NCBI GenBank assembly: GCA_964593865.1
Contig: CAZQKE010000109.1
Span: 1-38,120, forward strand
Length of the DNA: 38,120 nt
Direction: 5' to 3'
Source of the DNA: CAZQKE01 sp964593865
GTDB lineage: Bacteria; Chloroflexota; Anaerolineae; JAAYZQ01
Of this stretch, positions 1 to 8,910 are shown in pieces. Position numbers and translations under genes: made by a program. Within the stretch, counting starts at the first letter, position 1; every line of letters begins with the position of its first letter. The notes under the pieces were generated by a model, which saw only the letters and a program-made list of their open reading frames with translations, did not search any database and was not told the origin of the DNA.

Positions 1-2
1 TG

Positions 3-3000
3 CTCACCGCCCGCGCCGAGCAGGTAAACCGCTGGTGCGAGCAGCTGCGCGTCTGGCTGGGGCCGGAGGCGGTCTACCCTTTCCCCGAACCGGACGCCCT
101 GCCCTACGAACGGGTCCCCTGGTCGCGGGAGACGGTGGGCGAGCGGCTGGCGGCCCTGGATGCCCTGGCCGCCGCCCGACGCCCCCAGAAGGGGGAAGCC
201 GGATCGCCACCCCTGGTCGTCGCCTCGGCCCGGGCCTGGATGCACAAAACCTTGCCCCGCCGCGAATTTCTGCTGGGTCGCCGCACATACCGCCGAGGGC
301 AGGAAATTGACCTGCAACGCACCCTGGCCCTTTGGGTGGAGCACGGTTATCGGCCCGAAGCGGTAGTTGAAGAGCCGGGGACTTTTAGCCGGCGGGGAGG
401 CATCATAGACGTCTTTCCCCCCAACCTGCTCCGCCCGGTGCGCATTGAACTCTTTGGCGACGAAATCGACAGCCTGCGCCTTTTTGATCCCGCCAGCCAG
501 CGTTCCCGCGAGCAGATCAAATCTTTTACCCTGGTCCCTGCCGGCGAAGCCCTGCCCCGCTTGGCTCCCGCTGCCGCCGCCCGCGCCGCCGCCCTGAACC
601 TGCGCCTCTGCCATCCCCCGGCCCGCATGGAGATCCGGGAGGATCTGGCCCGCCTGGAACAGGGGACCGCCTTTCGCGGCATGGAATTCTACCTGCCCTT
701 TTTCTACTCCCACCCGGCCAACCTGCTGGACTATTTGCCGCCCGGCGGCCTGTGCGTCGTGGACGATTGGGATGCCCTCCGCGCCGCCGTGGAGGAGGCC
801 GACGCCCAGGCCCAGGCCCTCCACGCCGACCTGGTCAAAGCGGGGGAGTTGCCCGAAAATTTCGGCGAACTGGCCGTGCCCTATCGCTCCTGGGCCGAAT
901 TGGAGGCGGGCCTGCGGTCGGCCCGCCCCCTGGTGTTGGGCGGCGTCGGACGGGGCGACCTTGCCCTGCCGGAGATCGCCCATCTTTTCGCCCACGGTGA
1001 GCGATTCGGCGGTCAACTCAAAAAACTGCTGGATGAATTCGCCCACCCCCGTCCCGGTGAGCGGGTGGTGTTGGTCAGCCGCCAGGCCCAACGCATCGCC
1101 GAACTGCTGACCGACCGGGGGACCCCCATCGCGCCGGTGGAGGAACTGCGCGACCCGCCCCTGCCGGGCAGCCTAACCCTGGTGCAGGGCACACTGGCCG
1201 AAGGCTGGACCCTACGCTCTGCCTGCACCCTGCTCACCGACGCCGAAATTTTCGGTTGGGCGCGACCGGCCCCCCGCCGCACCCCCCGTCCCCGCCACAT
1301 CGCCCCGGAAGCCTTTTTCGCCGACGTACAACCGGGGAGCTACGTCGTCCACGTGGAGCACGGCATCGGCATCTTCCGCGGCCTGACCAAAATGCACATA
1401 GAGGGTGCAGAGCGGGAATACCTGCTGGTCGAATACGCCGCCGGGGATAAACTCTACGTCCCCGTTTATCAGGCCGACCGCCTGAGCCGCTATGTGGGTG
1501 TGGGCGAGCAGACTCCACCCATCAACCGCTTGGGCACGGCGACCTGGGCGCAGGTCAAGGCACGGGCCAAAAAAGCCGTCGAAGAGATCGCCCAGGACCT
1601 GCTGGACCTCTATGCCAGCCGCCAAGTAGTCCGGGGCCACGCCTTCAGCTCCGATACCCTGTGGCAGGCCGAGCTGGAAGCCTCCTTCCCCTACATTGAG
1701 ACGGAGGCCCAACTTCGCGCCTTGCAAGAGATCAAGGCCGATATGGAAAAGCCCCGCCCCATGGACCGCCTGGTCTGCGGCGACGTGGGCTATGGCAAGA
1801 CCGAAGTGGCCATCCGGGCAGCCTTCAAAGCGGTGATGGACGGCAAACAGGTGGCCGTGCTGGTCCCTACCACCGTCCTGGCCCAACAGCACTACCGCAC
1901 CTTTACCGAGCGGCTCAAACCCTTCCCCGTGACCGTGGCGATGCTTTCCCGCTTTCTCACACGGAGTCGGCAGGAGCGGGTGGTGGAAGGGTTGCGCCGG
2001 GGCAGTGTGGACATTGTTATCGGCACCCACCGTTTGCTCTCCAAAGATGTCGCCTTCAAGGACCTGGGGTTGCTCATTATTGACGAAGAGCAGCGTTTTG
2101 GCGTGGCCCACAAAGAGAAGCTCAAACAGATGCGCCGAGCGGTGGATGTCCTGACCTTGACGGCCACCCCCATCCCCCGCACCCTGCACATGTCCCTGAC
2201 CGGCGTGCGCGATATGAGCAGCATTGACACCCCGCCGGAGGAGCGGCTGCCGGTGCGGACCCACGTGGGCGAATACGATGAAACCCTGATCCGCAAGGCG
2301 ATCCTGCGCGAGTTGGACCGGGGCGGGCAGGTCTATTTCGTCCACAACCGGGTGATGGGCATTTACCAGATGGCGAACCGGGTGCGCAAGCTGGTGCCGG
2401 AAGCCCGCGTAGCCGTGGCCCACGGCCAGATGTCGGAACGGGAGCTGGAGCGGGTCATGCTTGACTTTGCCGCCGGAGAAATTGATGTTCTGGTCTGCAC
2501 CAGCATCATTGAAAGCGGCCTGGACATTCCCAACGCCAACACCCTCATCGTCAACCGCGCCGACCGCTTTGGGTTGGCCCAGCTCTACCAGCTGCGAGGC
2601 CGGGTGGGGCGTGGCGCCCGGCGGGCCTACGCCTACCTGCTCCACCCGCCCCTGGCAACACTGACCGCCGCCGCCCGACGGCGATTGGAGACCATCGCCG
2701 AAGCCACCGAGTTGGGAGCCGGATTCCGGATCGCCATGCGCGACCTGGAGATCCGGGGGGCGGGCGAACTGCTGGGGGCGCGGCAGCACGGCCATATCGC
2801 CGCCGTGGGGTTTGACCTCTACACCCGGCTGTTGGCCCAGGCCGTCCAGGAGGCGCGGGCACGGCAACAACCCGAAGCCGCCGCCCTGACCATGCCGCTG
2901 GAGCAGGCGGTGCAGATCAACCTGCCCCTGGACGCTTACCTGCCCGAAACCTACGTCGCCGATGCCGAACTGCGCCTGCAACTCTACCGCCGCCTGGCCG

Positions 3001-3365
3001 GGCTGACCGAGCAACAGGCGGTAGACGAACTGCAAGGCGAGATGGAGGACCGCTTTGGGCCGCTGCCCCCGGAAGCCCAGAACCTCTTTTTCCAGATGCG
3101 GATCAAACTGCTGGCCCTGGCCGCCGGGGTCCAGGCCATCGGCCGGGAAGAAGGGCAGATCGTCATCCGGGCCGACGGCCTGGAAAGGATGGATCGGGAG
3201 CAACTCCAACAGCGGCTGGGTGACCGGGCACGGGTGACACGACGGGCCGTGTGGCTCCCGCTGGACGGAGAGGACCGCTGGCGGACGGTGTTGGTCGCCG
3301 TCTTGCAGGCCATGTGCCAAGCCCATCCCCCCGACGGCGAGAAACACGTCGGTCGGACTCGTTGA
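3..3365 (+). CDS. mfd: Transcription-repair coupling factor Mfd (5' partial)
   Basis: Mfd is an ATP-driven translocase that removes stalled RNA polymerase from damaged DNA and recruits UvrA. The frame is already open at base 3, upstream of the first internal methionine at 135, so the gene begins outside the window. About 1120 residues are visible and I estimate that 40-50 N-terminal residues are missing. From visible residue 1: UvrB-like domain with FPEPDALPYE near 27; RNA-polymerase interacting (CarD/TRCF) domain near 440-500 with GSYVVHVEHGIG; helicase core with Walker A GDVGYGKT at about 593-600, DEEQ box at 694-697, TATPIPRTLH, then motif VI QLRGRVGRG; C-terminal TRCF domain near the end. 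All helicase motifs look intact. It ends about 50 bp before the groESL promoter. Confidence 0.97.
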   Translation, partial: LTARAEQVNRWCEQLRVWLGPEAVYPFPEPDALPYERVPWSRETVGERLAALDALAAARRPQKGEAGSPPLVVASARAWMHKTLPRREFLLGRRTYRRGQEIDLQRTLALWVEHGYRPEAVVEEPGTFSRRGGIIDVFPPNLLRPVRIELFGDEIDSLRLFDPASQRSREQIKSFTLVPAGEALPRLAPAAAARAAALNLRLCHPPARMEIREDLARLEQGTAFRGMEFYLPFFYSHPANLLDYLPPGGLCVVDDWDALRAAVEEADAQAQALHADLVKAGELPENFGELAVPYRSWAELEAGLRSARPLVLGGVGRGDLALPEIAHLFAHGERFGGQLKKLLDEFAHPRPGERVVLVSRQAQRIAELLTDRGTPIAPVEELRDPPLPGSLTLVQGTLAEGWTLRSACTLLTDAEIFGWARPAPRRTPRPRHIAPEAFFADVQPGSYVVHVEHGIGIFRGLTKMHIEGAEREYLLVEYAAGDKLYVPVYQADRLSRYVGVGEQTPPINRLGTATWAQVKARAKKAVEEIAQDLLDLYASRQVVRGHAFSSDTLWQAELEASFPYIETEAQLRALQEIKADMEKPRPMDRLVCGDVGYGKTEVAIRAAFKAVMDGKQVAVLVPTTVLAQQHYRTFTERLKPFPVTVAMLSRFLTRSRQERVVEGLRRGSVDIVIGTHRLLSKDVAFKDLGLLIIDEEQRFGVAHKEKLKQMRRAVDVLTLTATPIPRTLHMSLTGVRDMSSIDTPPEERLPVRTHVGEYDETLIRKAILRELDRGGQVYFVHNRVMGIYQMANRVRKLVPEARVAVAHGQMSERELERVMLDFAAGEIDVLVCTSIIESGLDIPNANTLIVNRADRFGLAQLYQLRGRVGRGARRAYAYLLHPPLATLTAAARRRLETIAEATELGAGFRIAMRDLEIRGAGELLGARQHGHIAAVGFDLYTRLLAQAVQEARARQQPEAAALTMPLEQAVQINLPLDAYLPETYVADAELRLQLYRRLAGLTEQQAVDELQGEMEDRFGPLPPEAQNLFFQMRIKLLALAAGVQAIGREEGQIVIRADGLERMDREQLQQRLGDRARVTRRAVWLPLDGEDRWRTVLVAVLQAMCQAHPPDGEKHVGRTR

Positions 3366-3413
3366 CCGGTACGCTTGGCCGACATTCCGGTTGATCCACA
3401 GCCACCCTCAAAT

Positions 3414-3442
3414 TTGCATTGTTTTCCGTTTTGCGGTATACT
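3414..3442 (+). promoter_or_regulatory. Sigma-70 promoter of groESL
   Basis: A -35 box TTGCAT (3414-3419) and a -10 box TATACT (3437-3442) are separated by exactly 17 bp. The predicted start near 3449 lies just before the CIRCE palindrome, so HrcA binding would cover the initial transcribed region. The promoter position is inferred from sequence only. Confidence 0.8.
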
Positions 3443-3452
3443 TGCCCCCGCG

Positions 3453-3479
3453 TTAGCACTCACACACCAAGAGTGCTAA
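3453..3479 (+). promoter_or_regulatory. CIRCE operator (HrcA binding site)
   Basis: TTAGCACTC (3453-3461), a 9-nt spacer, then GAGTGCTAA (3471-3479): a perfect match to the CIRCE consensus bound by the heat-shock repressor HrcA. It lies between the promoter and groES, as in classical HrcA-controlled groESL operons. No hrcA gene is in this window. Confidence 0.96.
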
Positions 3480-3523
3480 CGCACTAGTCATGCTCTAACA
3501 ACAAGAGTAAGGAGGTAGGTCAA

Positions 3524-3817
3524 ATGGCTCTCAAACTCAAACCATTGGCAGACCGACTGGTAGTAGAACCCATTGAGCGGGAGGAGGTAACCGCCGCCGG
3601 TATCTATGTGCCGGAGACGGCCAAAGAAAAACCCCAAGAAGGCAAGGTGATCGCGGCAGGGCCTGGCCGCAAGGATGAGGAGGGGAAGCGGATCCCCATG
3701 GATGTTGCCGTCGGCGACCACGTCCTTTACGCCAAGTATGCCGGCACAGAGGTTAAATTGAACGACAAAAAGTATCTGATCCTCAAAGAGAGTGATATTT
3801 TGGCCATCATTGAATGA
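3524..3817 (+). CDS. groES: Co-chaperonin GroES (Hsp10)
   Basis: A 97-residue protein of normal GroES length that caps the GroEL cylinder in ATP-dependent folding. The N-terminus (KPLADRLVVEPIEREE) and the C-terminal strand (KYLILKESDILAIIE) match the family. The mobile-loop region TAAGIYVPETAKEKPQEG is present near residues 23-40. The start has a strong Shine-Dalgarno, AAGGAGGT, 7-8 nt upstream. It is the first gene of a CIRCE-controlled operon, with groEL 63 nt downstream. Confidence 0.97.
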   Translation: MALKLKPLADRLVVEPIEREEVTAAGIYVPETAKEKPQEGKVIAAGPGRKDEEGKRIPMDVAVGDHVLYAKYAGTEVKLNDKKYLILKESDILAIIE

Positions 3818-3880
3818 CCAATGGCGAATGGTGAACGACCAAGACTGGTGAAGAATGACTAGATAAAGGAGTGAGGGAAA

Positions 3881-5515
3881 ATGGCAAAACAACTGGTCTT
3901 TTCCGAAGAAGCACGACGTAACCTGAAATTGGGTGTGGATGCCCTGGCGAACGCGGTCAAGGTGACGCTGGGGCCCAAAGGCCGCAATGTGGCGATTGAC
4001 AAAAAGTGGGGCGCGCCGACCATCACCCACGACGGTGTGACGGTTGCCAAGGAGATTGAGCTGGAAGAGCCGTTCCAGAACATGGGGGCGCAGCTCCTCA
4101 AAGAGGCGGCGACCAAAACCAATGACGTAGCCGGTGACGGTACGACGACGGCCACCGTCTTGGCCCAGATGATCGTCAACGAGGGGCTGAAGAACGTGGC
4201 CGCCGGGGCCAACCCGATGCTGATCAAAAACGGTATCGCCCGCGCTGCCGAGGTTGTCGTGGAGGCGCTGCACGATATGGCCGAGGACATTGACACCAAA
4301 GAAGAGATCGCCAACGTGGCTGCCATCTCGGCCAACGACAAAGAGATCGGCGAACTGATCGCCGAAGTGATGGACAAAGTGGGCAAAGACGGCGTCATCA
4401 CCGTTGAGGAAAGCAAGGGCTTGGCCTTTGAAACCGAGTATGTGGAGGGTATGCAGTTTGACCGGGGCTACATTTCGCCCTACTTTGTCACCGATCCGGA
4501 ACGGATGGAGGCCGTCATTGAGGAGCCGTTGATCCTGATCCACGATAAAAAGATCTCCTCGGCCCAGGACATTATCCCCATTCTGGAGAAAATGGTCCAG
4601 CAAGGGCGCAAGAACCTGGTCATCATCGCCGAGGATGTGGACGGTGAGGCCCTGGCAACCCTGGTGCTGAACAAACTGCGGGGCGTGTTCAACTGCTTGG
4701 CGGTCAAGGCCCCCGGCTTTGGCGACCGACGTAAGGCCATGCTGCAGGATATTGCCGTCCTGACCGGCGGCCAGGTCATCACCGAGGAGATGGGCCGCAA
4801 GCTGGAGACGGCGCAGATCTCCGACCTGGGTCGGGCGGTCAAGGTCATCTCCACCAAGGAGGAAACGACCATCGTCGGCGTGGAGGATGAGCAGATCAGC
4901 AAGAACATCCTGGCCCGCATCAACCAGATCAAGGCCGAGATTGAGGTCAGCACCTCCGATTACGATAAGGAGAAACTGCAGGAGCGGCTGGCGAAGTTGA
5001 GCGGTGGCGTGGCCATCATCCGCGTCGGGGCCGGGACCGAAGTTGAGCTGAAAGAGAAAAAGCACCGCGTTGAAGACGCCCTGAGCGCGACCCGCGCCGC
5101 CGTGGAAGAAGGCATCGTCCCCGGTGGCGGTGTGGCCCTCATCAACGCCATTCCCAAGCTGGACGAGATCAAGATGGAATTCCCCGATGAGCAGACCGGC
5201 GTTTCCATCGTGCGACGGGCGCTGGAGGAACCGATGCGCCAGCTGGCCCACAACGCCGGTATGGACGGCGCGGTTATCGTTGAAAATGTGCGGCGGGCGC
5301 AAAAAGAGCAGAACGACCCCAACGTCGGCTACGATGTGCTGCGCAACGAGTATGTGAACATGCTCAAACAGGGCATCATTGACCCGGTCAAGGTGACGCG
5401 CAGCGCGGTGGAAAATGCCGCCAGCATCGGGGCCATGATCCTGACCACCGAAGCCCTCATCACCGACATCCCGGAGGAGGAAAAGGCGTCCACGCCGCCG
5501 GTGCCGGAATACTAG
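3881..5515 (+). CDS. groEL: Chaperonin GroEL (Hsp60)
   Basis: A 544-residue 60-kDa chaperonin subunit that forms the ATP-driven double-ring folding chamber with GroES. The equatorial ATP-binding motif GDGTTTATVLA lies near residues 86-96, and the second signature, with GIVPGGGVAL, near 409-418. The start has AAGGAGTG about 8 nt upstream. The C-terminus ends in EEEKASTPPVPEY and lacks the flexible GGM-repeat tail found on many bacterial GroELs, where that tail projects into the cavity. It is co-transcribed with groES. An inverted repeat and a terminator-like hairpin follow. Confidence 0.97.
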   Translation: MAKQLVFSEEARRNLKLGVDALANAVKVTLGPKGRNVAIDKKWGAPTITHDGVTVAKEIELEEPFQNMGAQLLKEAATKTNDVAGDGTTTATVLAQMIVNEGLKNVAAGANPMLIKNGIARAAEVVVEALHDMAEDIDTKEEIANVAAISANDKEIGELIAEVMDKVGKDGVITVEESKGLAFETEYVEGMQFDRGYISPYFVTDPERMEAVIEEPLILIHDKKISSAQDIIPILEKMVQQGRKNLVIIAEDVDGEALATLVLNKLRGVFNCLAVKAPGFGDRRKAMLQDIAVLTGGQVITEEMGRKLETAQISDLGRAVKVISTKEETTIVGVEDEQISKNILARINQIKAEIEVSTSDYDKEKLQERLAKLSGGVAIIRVGAGTEVELKEKKHRVEDALSATRAAVEEGIVPGGGVALINAIPKLDEIKMEFPDEQTGVSIVRRALEEPMRQLAHNAGMDGAVIVENVRRAQKEQNDPNVGYDVLRNEYVNMLKQGIIDPVKVTRSAVENAASIGAMILTTEALITDIPEEEKASTPPVPEY

Positions 5516-5530
5516 ACCGTCTGGAATAAA

Positions 5531-5562
5531 GGTGGGGGCGGGGCTGCCGCTCCGCCCCTACC
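5531..5562. repeat. GC-rich inverted repeat after groEL
   Basis: GGTGGGGGCGG (5531-5541) and CCGCCCCTACC (5552-5562) pair over 11 positions with one mismatch around a 10-nt loop. No T-tract follows on either strand, so a repetitive palindromic element is as likely as a terminator. Confidence 0.5.
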
Positions 5563-5647
5563 AAAAAGAGGGTAGTTTCCGCCTGGGGTAAACGGTTTCC
5601 GCCGGGTGGGTGGCCTCAGCGTTTGACGTAACACGCCGTATGGCGAT

Positions 5648-5676
5648 AGCCCGGCTTTCTCCAAGCCGGGCTTTGT
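5648..5676 (+). terminator. Candidate Rho-independent terminator of groESL
   Basis: AGCCCGGCTT (5648-5657), loop TCTCC, and AAGCCGGGCT (5663-5672) form a perfect 10-bp stem followed by TTTGT. The T-tract is short. The site is between groEL and ftsH in a 256-nt gap that otherwise holds no gene. Confidence 0.65.
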
Positions 5677-5771
5677 CATGGGCAAAGAAGGCGAATGACC
5701 GAGAGCATCGGCGCGGGCCGGGTATTTCATCCCCGGCAACAGACCGGGAGCATGTCAATTTCTGAAAAAGC

Positions 5772-7595
5772 ATGGACGAACGAAGACGAAAACAGCTCAA
5801 TTTTTCTCTGATCTACCTATTGGTGGCTTTGCTGGCGGTCCTGTTCTTCCAGGACTTGATCTTCCGCCCCATGGTCGTCCGTCAGACCGAGGTCCCGTAC
5901 AACCGCTTCCGCCAAGACCTACAGGACGGTAAAGTCCGAGAGGTCACGCTGGGCCAAGACCGCATCTTTTACACGGTCGCAGCGGAGGACGGCGGGGAGG
6001 AGCAGGTGTACAACACCATTCCCGTTGAGGACCCGGACCTGACTCAGGACCTGCTGGCAGCGGGCGTCACCTTCCGCGCCCGCCCTCCTACCGGCAATCT
6101 GACAACGGCCCTGTTGGGGTGGATCATCCCCATTCTCCCCCTGGCCTTGATCTGGTATTTCGTCTACCGCCGTATGGGCGAAGTCGGTCCGGGGGTGATG
6201 GCCTTTGGCAAAAGCCGTGCCCGTGAGATCACCGGAGAGATGACGGGCATCACCTTTGACGATGTGGGCGGTGCGGAGGAGGTGGAGGTTGAACTGCGGG
6301 AGATCATTGAATTCCTCAAAGAACCCGACCGCTTTGCCCGCATCGGTGCCAAGTTACCCAAAGGGGTGCTGTTGGTCGGTCCGCCGGGAACGGGCAAGAC
6401 GCTCTTGGCCAAGGCCACGGCAGGGGAGGCCGGTGTGCCCTTCTTTTATGTCAGCGGCTCCGATTTTGTCGAAATGTTTGTGGGCGTCGGAGCTGCCCGC
6501 GTCCGCGACCTCTTTGAACAGGCCAAGGCCAAAGCCCCCTGCATCGTCTTTTTGGACGAGATTGATGCCATCGGCCAGGCCCGGACGACGGTGACGACGA
6601 TAGGCGGCCACGATGAGCGCGAGCAAACACTCAACCAACTGCTCGCCGAGATGGACGGTTTTGAACCGAACCAGGGCGTGGTGATCATGGCCGCTACGAA
6701 CCGCCCCGAAATCCTGGACAAGGCATTGCTGCGACCGGGTCGCTTTGACCGCCAGATCCAGGTCCCCTTGCCCACCGAGGCCGGGCGGCGTGAAATCCTT
6801 GCGATCCACACGCGGGATGTGAAACTGGCCGACGATGTGGACCTGGACCGCTTGGCCCAGATCACGTCCGGTTTCTCCGGTGCGGAGTTGGCAAATGTGG
6901 TCAACGAAGCTGCTTTGATGGCCGTGCGCCACAACCGGGACCGGGTGACGATGGCCGACTTTGAACTGGCCATTGAGCGGGTGGTCGCCGGTCTGCAGCG
7001 CAAGATGCAACTCAAAGCGGAGGTCAAACGCCGCATTGCCTACCACGAGGGAGGCCATGCCCTGGTGGCCCAGTTGCTGCCCCACACCGATCCCGTCCAC
7101 AAGGTAAGCATCATCCCCACCGCCAAGGGAGCATTGGGCTATACGATGCAGATGCCCGAAGAGGATCAGTACCTGCTGAGTGAAGAGGAATTGCGGGAGC
7201 GATTGGCCGTCATGCTGGGGGGGCGGGCCGCGGAGCTGCTCATCTTTGGCGAACCGTCCACCGGCGCGGCCAACGACCTGGAGCGGGCCACGGACCTGGC
7301 GCGGCGGATGGTCACCGAATTCGGCATGGCCGAACCGCTGGGACCGGTGCGCTACGCGGCTCCGGCGGGGGCCAGCTACCTGGGGCCTGTGACCACCCTG
7401 CGTTCGGAGCTCAGCCCGGAGACGGCAGCGATCATTGACCAGGAGATCCGCCGCTTGGTGGATGAGGCCCAAGAACAAGCGTTGAAACTCTTGCGCGAGC
7501 ACGAATCGGCCCTACACCGCATCGCCCAGGTCTTGCAGGAGCAGGAGGTCATCGGCGGCGAAGAGATCAAGCGCATTGCCGCCGAGGAGGAATAG
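5772..7595 (+). CDS. ftsH: ATP-dependent zinc metalloprotease FtsH
   Basis: A membrane-anchored AAA+ protease of 607 residues that extracts and degrades membrane and short-lived cytoplasmic proteins. Order: cytoplasmic N-tip, transmembrane helix at about 11-30, extracytoplasmic domain, second helix at about 112-133, AAA module with Walker A GPPGTGKT (203-210), Walker B VFLDEID (259-265), second region of homology with RPGRFDRQ, then the peptidase with HEGGH (425-429) and the likely third zinc ligand D501 in NDLERATD. The active-site motif reads HEGGH rather than the common HEAGH; both fit HExxH. No strong ribosome binding site precedes this ATG, but the first helix starts correctly from it. 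Confidence 0.96.
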   Translation: MDERRRKQLNFSLIYLLVALLAVLFFQDLIFRPMVVRQTEVPYNRFRQDLQDGKVREVTLGQDRIFYTVAAEDGGEEQVYNTIPVEDPDLTQDLLAAGVTFRARPPTGNLTTALLGWIIPILPLALIWYFVYRRMGEVGPGVMAFGKSRAREITGEMTGITFDDVGGAEEVEVELREIIEFLKEPDRFARIGAKLPKGVLLVGPPGTGKTLLAKATAGEAGVPFFYVSGSDFVEMFVGVGAARVRDLFEQAKAKAPCIVFLDEIDAIGQARTTVTTIGGHDEREQTLNQLLAEMDGFEPNQGVVIMAATNRPEILDKALLRPGRFDRQIQVPLPTEAGRREILAIHTRDVKLADDVDLDRLAQITSGFSGAELANVVNEAALMAVRHNRDRVTMADFELAIERVVAGLQRKMQLKAEVKRRIAYHEGGHALVAQLLPHTDPVHKVSIIPTAKGALGYTMQMPEEDQYLLSEEELRERLAVMLGGRAAELLIFGEPSTGAANDLERATDLARRMVTEFGMAEPLGPVRYAAPAGASYLGPVTTLRSELSPETAAIIDQEIRRLVDEAQEQALKLLREHESALHRIAQVLQEQEVIGGEEIKRIAAEEE

Positions 7596-7648
7596 TGCAT
7601 CTCCGCGGCGGCGTGCCCGGAAACTCAAACGGAGGGGAGGGATGGATT

Positions 7649-7891
7649 ATGCCGATCTACGAATACGAATGCCTGGAATGTGGAACCCATTTTGACAGGC
7701 TGCAGCATTTTGGCGATCCAACGCCCACTTGCCCCAACGGGCACAGGCGGGTCCATCGCCTGTTGTCTCAACCGTCCATCATCTTCAAAGGATCGGGCTT
7801 TTACACCACCGATTACGGGAACGGCCACAGGAAAGAGCGGCACAAACGCCTGATGGGCGAAAAGACGGAAACGACCAAGACTGCGGCCTGA
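7649..7891 (+). CDS. FmdB/CxxC-type regulatory zinc-ribbon protein
   Basis: An 80-residue protein starting MPIYEYEC, the hallmark of the FmdB family of small putative regulators. The start at 7649 is chosen because GGAGGGGAGGG lies directly upstream; a longer frame would add 18 unconserved residues. The first zinc knuckle is CLEC (residues 8-11). The second reads CPNGH where the family usually has CPxCG, so a histidine may replace the fourth cysteine. A lysine-rich tail follows. Its cellular role is not established. It lies 53 nt after ftsH, possibly in the same transcript, with a hairpin downstream. Confidence 0.85.
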   Translation: MPIYEYECLECGTHFDRLQHFGDPTPTCPNGHRRVHRLLSQPSIIFKGSGFYTTDYGNGHRKERHKRLMGEKTETTKTAA

Positions 7892-7901
7892 CGACAACGG
7901 A

Positions 7902-7956
7902 ACCGAGAACCGCCAAGATGCCGAAGGCATGAACATCTTGGCGGCCTTTGCGGTTC
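7902..7956. repeat. Intergenic imperfect palindrome (copy 1)
   Basis: CCGCCAAGATG (7910-7920) and CATCTTGGCGG (7934-7944) form a perfect 11-bp stem with a 13-nt loop. The flanks GAACCGC (7907-7913) and GCGGTTC (7950-7956) can pair in a competing fold. The 13-mer ACCGAGAACCGCC (7902-7914) recurs exactly at 21557-21569. It may act as a terminator of fmdB but has no T-tract. Confidence 0.7.
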
Positions 7957-7974
7957 AGGATGAGGTGGAACACC

Positions 7975-8910
7975 ATGATTCAGGTGAGCGACTTGTATAA
8001 ATCGTATGGCCCCGTGCAGGCGTTACGGGGCGTCTCTTTTGAAGTCCGGGAGGGGGAGATCATCGGCTTGCTGGGGCCGAACGGCGCGGGCAAGACGACG
8101 ATGATGAAAATCCTGACCGGCTACCTCCAACCCAACAGCGGCACGGCCCTCATTGACGGCCTGGACGTTGTCACCCAGGCGTTGGAGGTGCAAAAGCGGA
8201 TCGGCTACTTGCCGGAAACGGCTCCCCTTTACCCCGAACTGTCGGTTCAAAGCTACCTCAAAATGATCGCCACCCTACGCCGCATCCCGGAGGAAGAGCA
8301 ACCGGCCCGCATCTCGGCGGCGATTCGGGCGACCCACATGGAGGACTATTTGACACGGCCCATCGGCCATCTGAGCAAGGGGTTGCGACAACGGGTGGGA
8401 TTGGCCCAGGCCATCATCCACCGCCCCAAGCTTCTCATCTTGGATGAGCCGACCATCGGTTTGGACCCGACCCAGGTCCTGGAAGTGCGGGGCCTGATCC
8501 GTGAGTTGGCCCAAAGCAGTACCATCTTTCTTTCAACCCACATCCTTTCGGAAGTAGAAGCCATCTGCAACCGGGTGATCATCCTCCTGAACGGCCAGAT
8601 CAAAGCCGACGCCCGGCTGGATGAGCTGGGAGCCACATCCGACGTGATCCTGGTGCTGGGTGAGGAGGTCCCCGGTGCGGCCGATGCCCTGCGGCAACTG
8701 GCCGGTGTCCGGGCCGTGGAAGCGACCACAACACCCGACGGCCCGACCTACCGTGTCCATGCTGCCGAAGGCCAAGACCTGCGCCCGGCCGTTTACGCTC
8801 TGGCCGCCGGGCAGGGTTGGCCCCTCAAGGAACTGCGGCGCGACGTGCGAACCCTGGAGATGGTGTTCAACGAGTTAGTCGCTGCCGCCGGAGAGGAGGT
8901 GGAGGGATGA
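7975..8910 (+). CDS. ABC transporter ATP-binding protein (GldA/CcmA-like)
   Basis: A 311-residue ATPase that would power the exporter encoded by the next gene. Walker A GPNGAGKT at 34-41, signature LSKGL at 133-137, Walker B LLILDEP at 153-159, then an H-loop in STHILSE. A C-terminal domain of about 90 residues follows, as in GldA, NatA and NosF-type ABC-2 ATPases. The start at 7975 has GAGGTGG 6 nt upstream; an alternative start 27 nt earlier has no such site. It overlaps the permease gene by 4 nt (ATGA), indicating translational coupling. The substrate is unknown. Confidence 0.92.
   Translation: MIQVSDLYKSYGPVQALRGVSFEVREGEIIGLLGPNGAGKTTMMKILTGYLQPNSGTALIDGLDVVTQALEVQKRIGYLPETAPLYPELSVQSYLKMIATLRRIPEEEQPARISAAIRATHMEDYLTRPIGHLSKGLRQRVGLAQAIIHRPKLLILDEPTIGLDPTQVLEVRGLIRELAQSSTIFLSTHILSEVEAICNRVIILLNGQIKADARLDELGATSDVILVLGEEVPGAADALRQLAGVRAVEATTTPDGPTYRVHAAEGQDLRPAVYALAAGQGWPLKELRRDVRTLEMVFNELVAAAGEEVEG

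Noticed and set aside
1212..3347. Long open frame antisense to mfd
   Set aside because: It has high-GC shadow composition and no recognisable domain, and it lies wholly opposite a well-supported mfd.
3817..3881. Short direct repeats (AATGGCGAATGGTGAAC) between groES and groEL
   Set aside because: Only a few imperfect units are present, too short to call a repeat array or a regulatory element.
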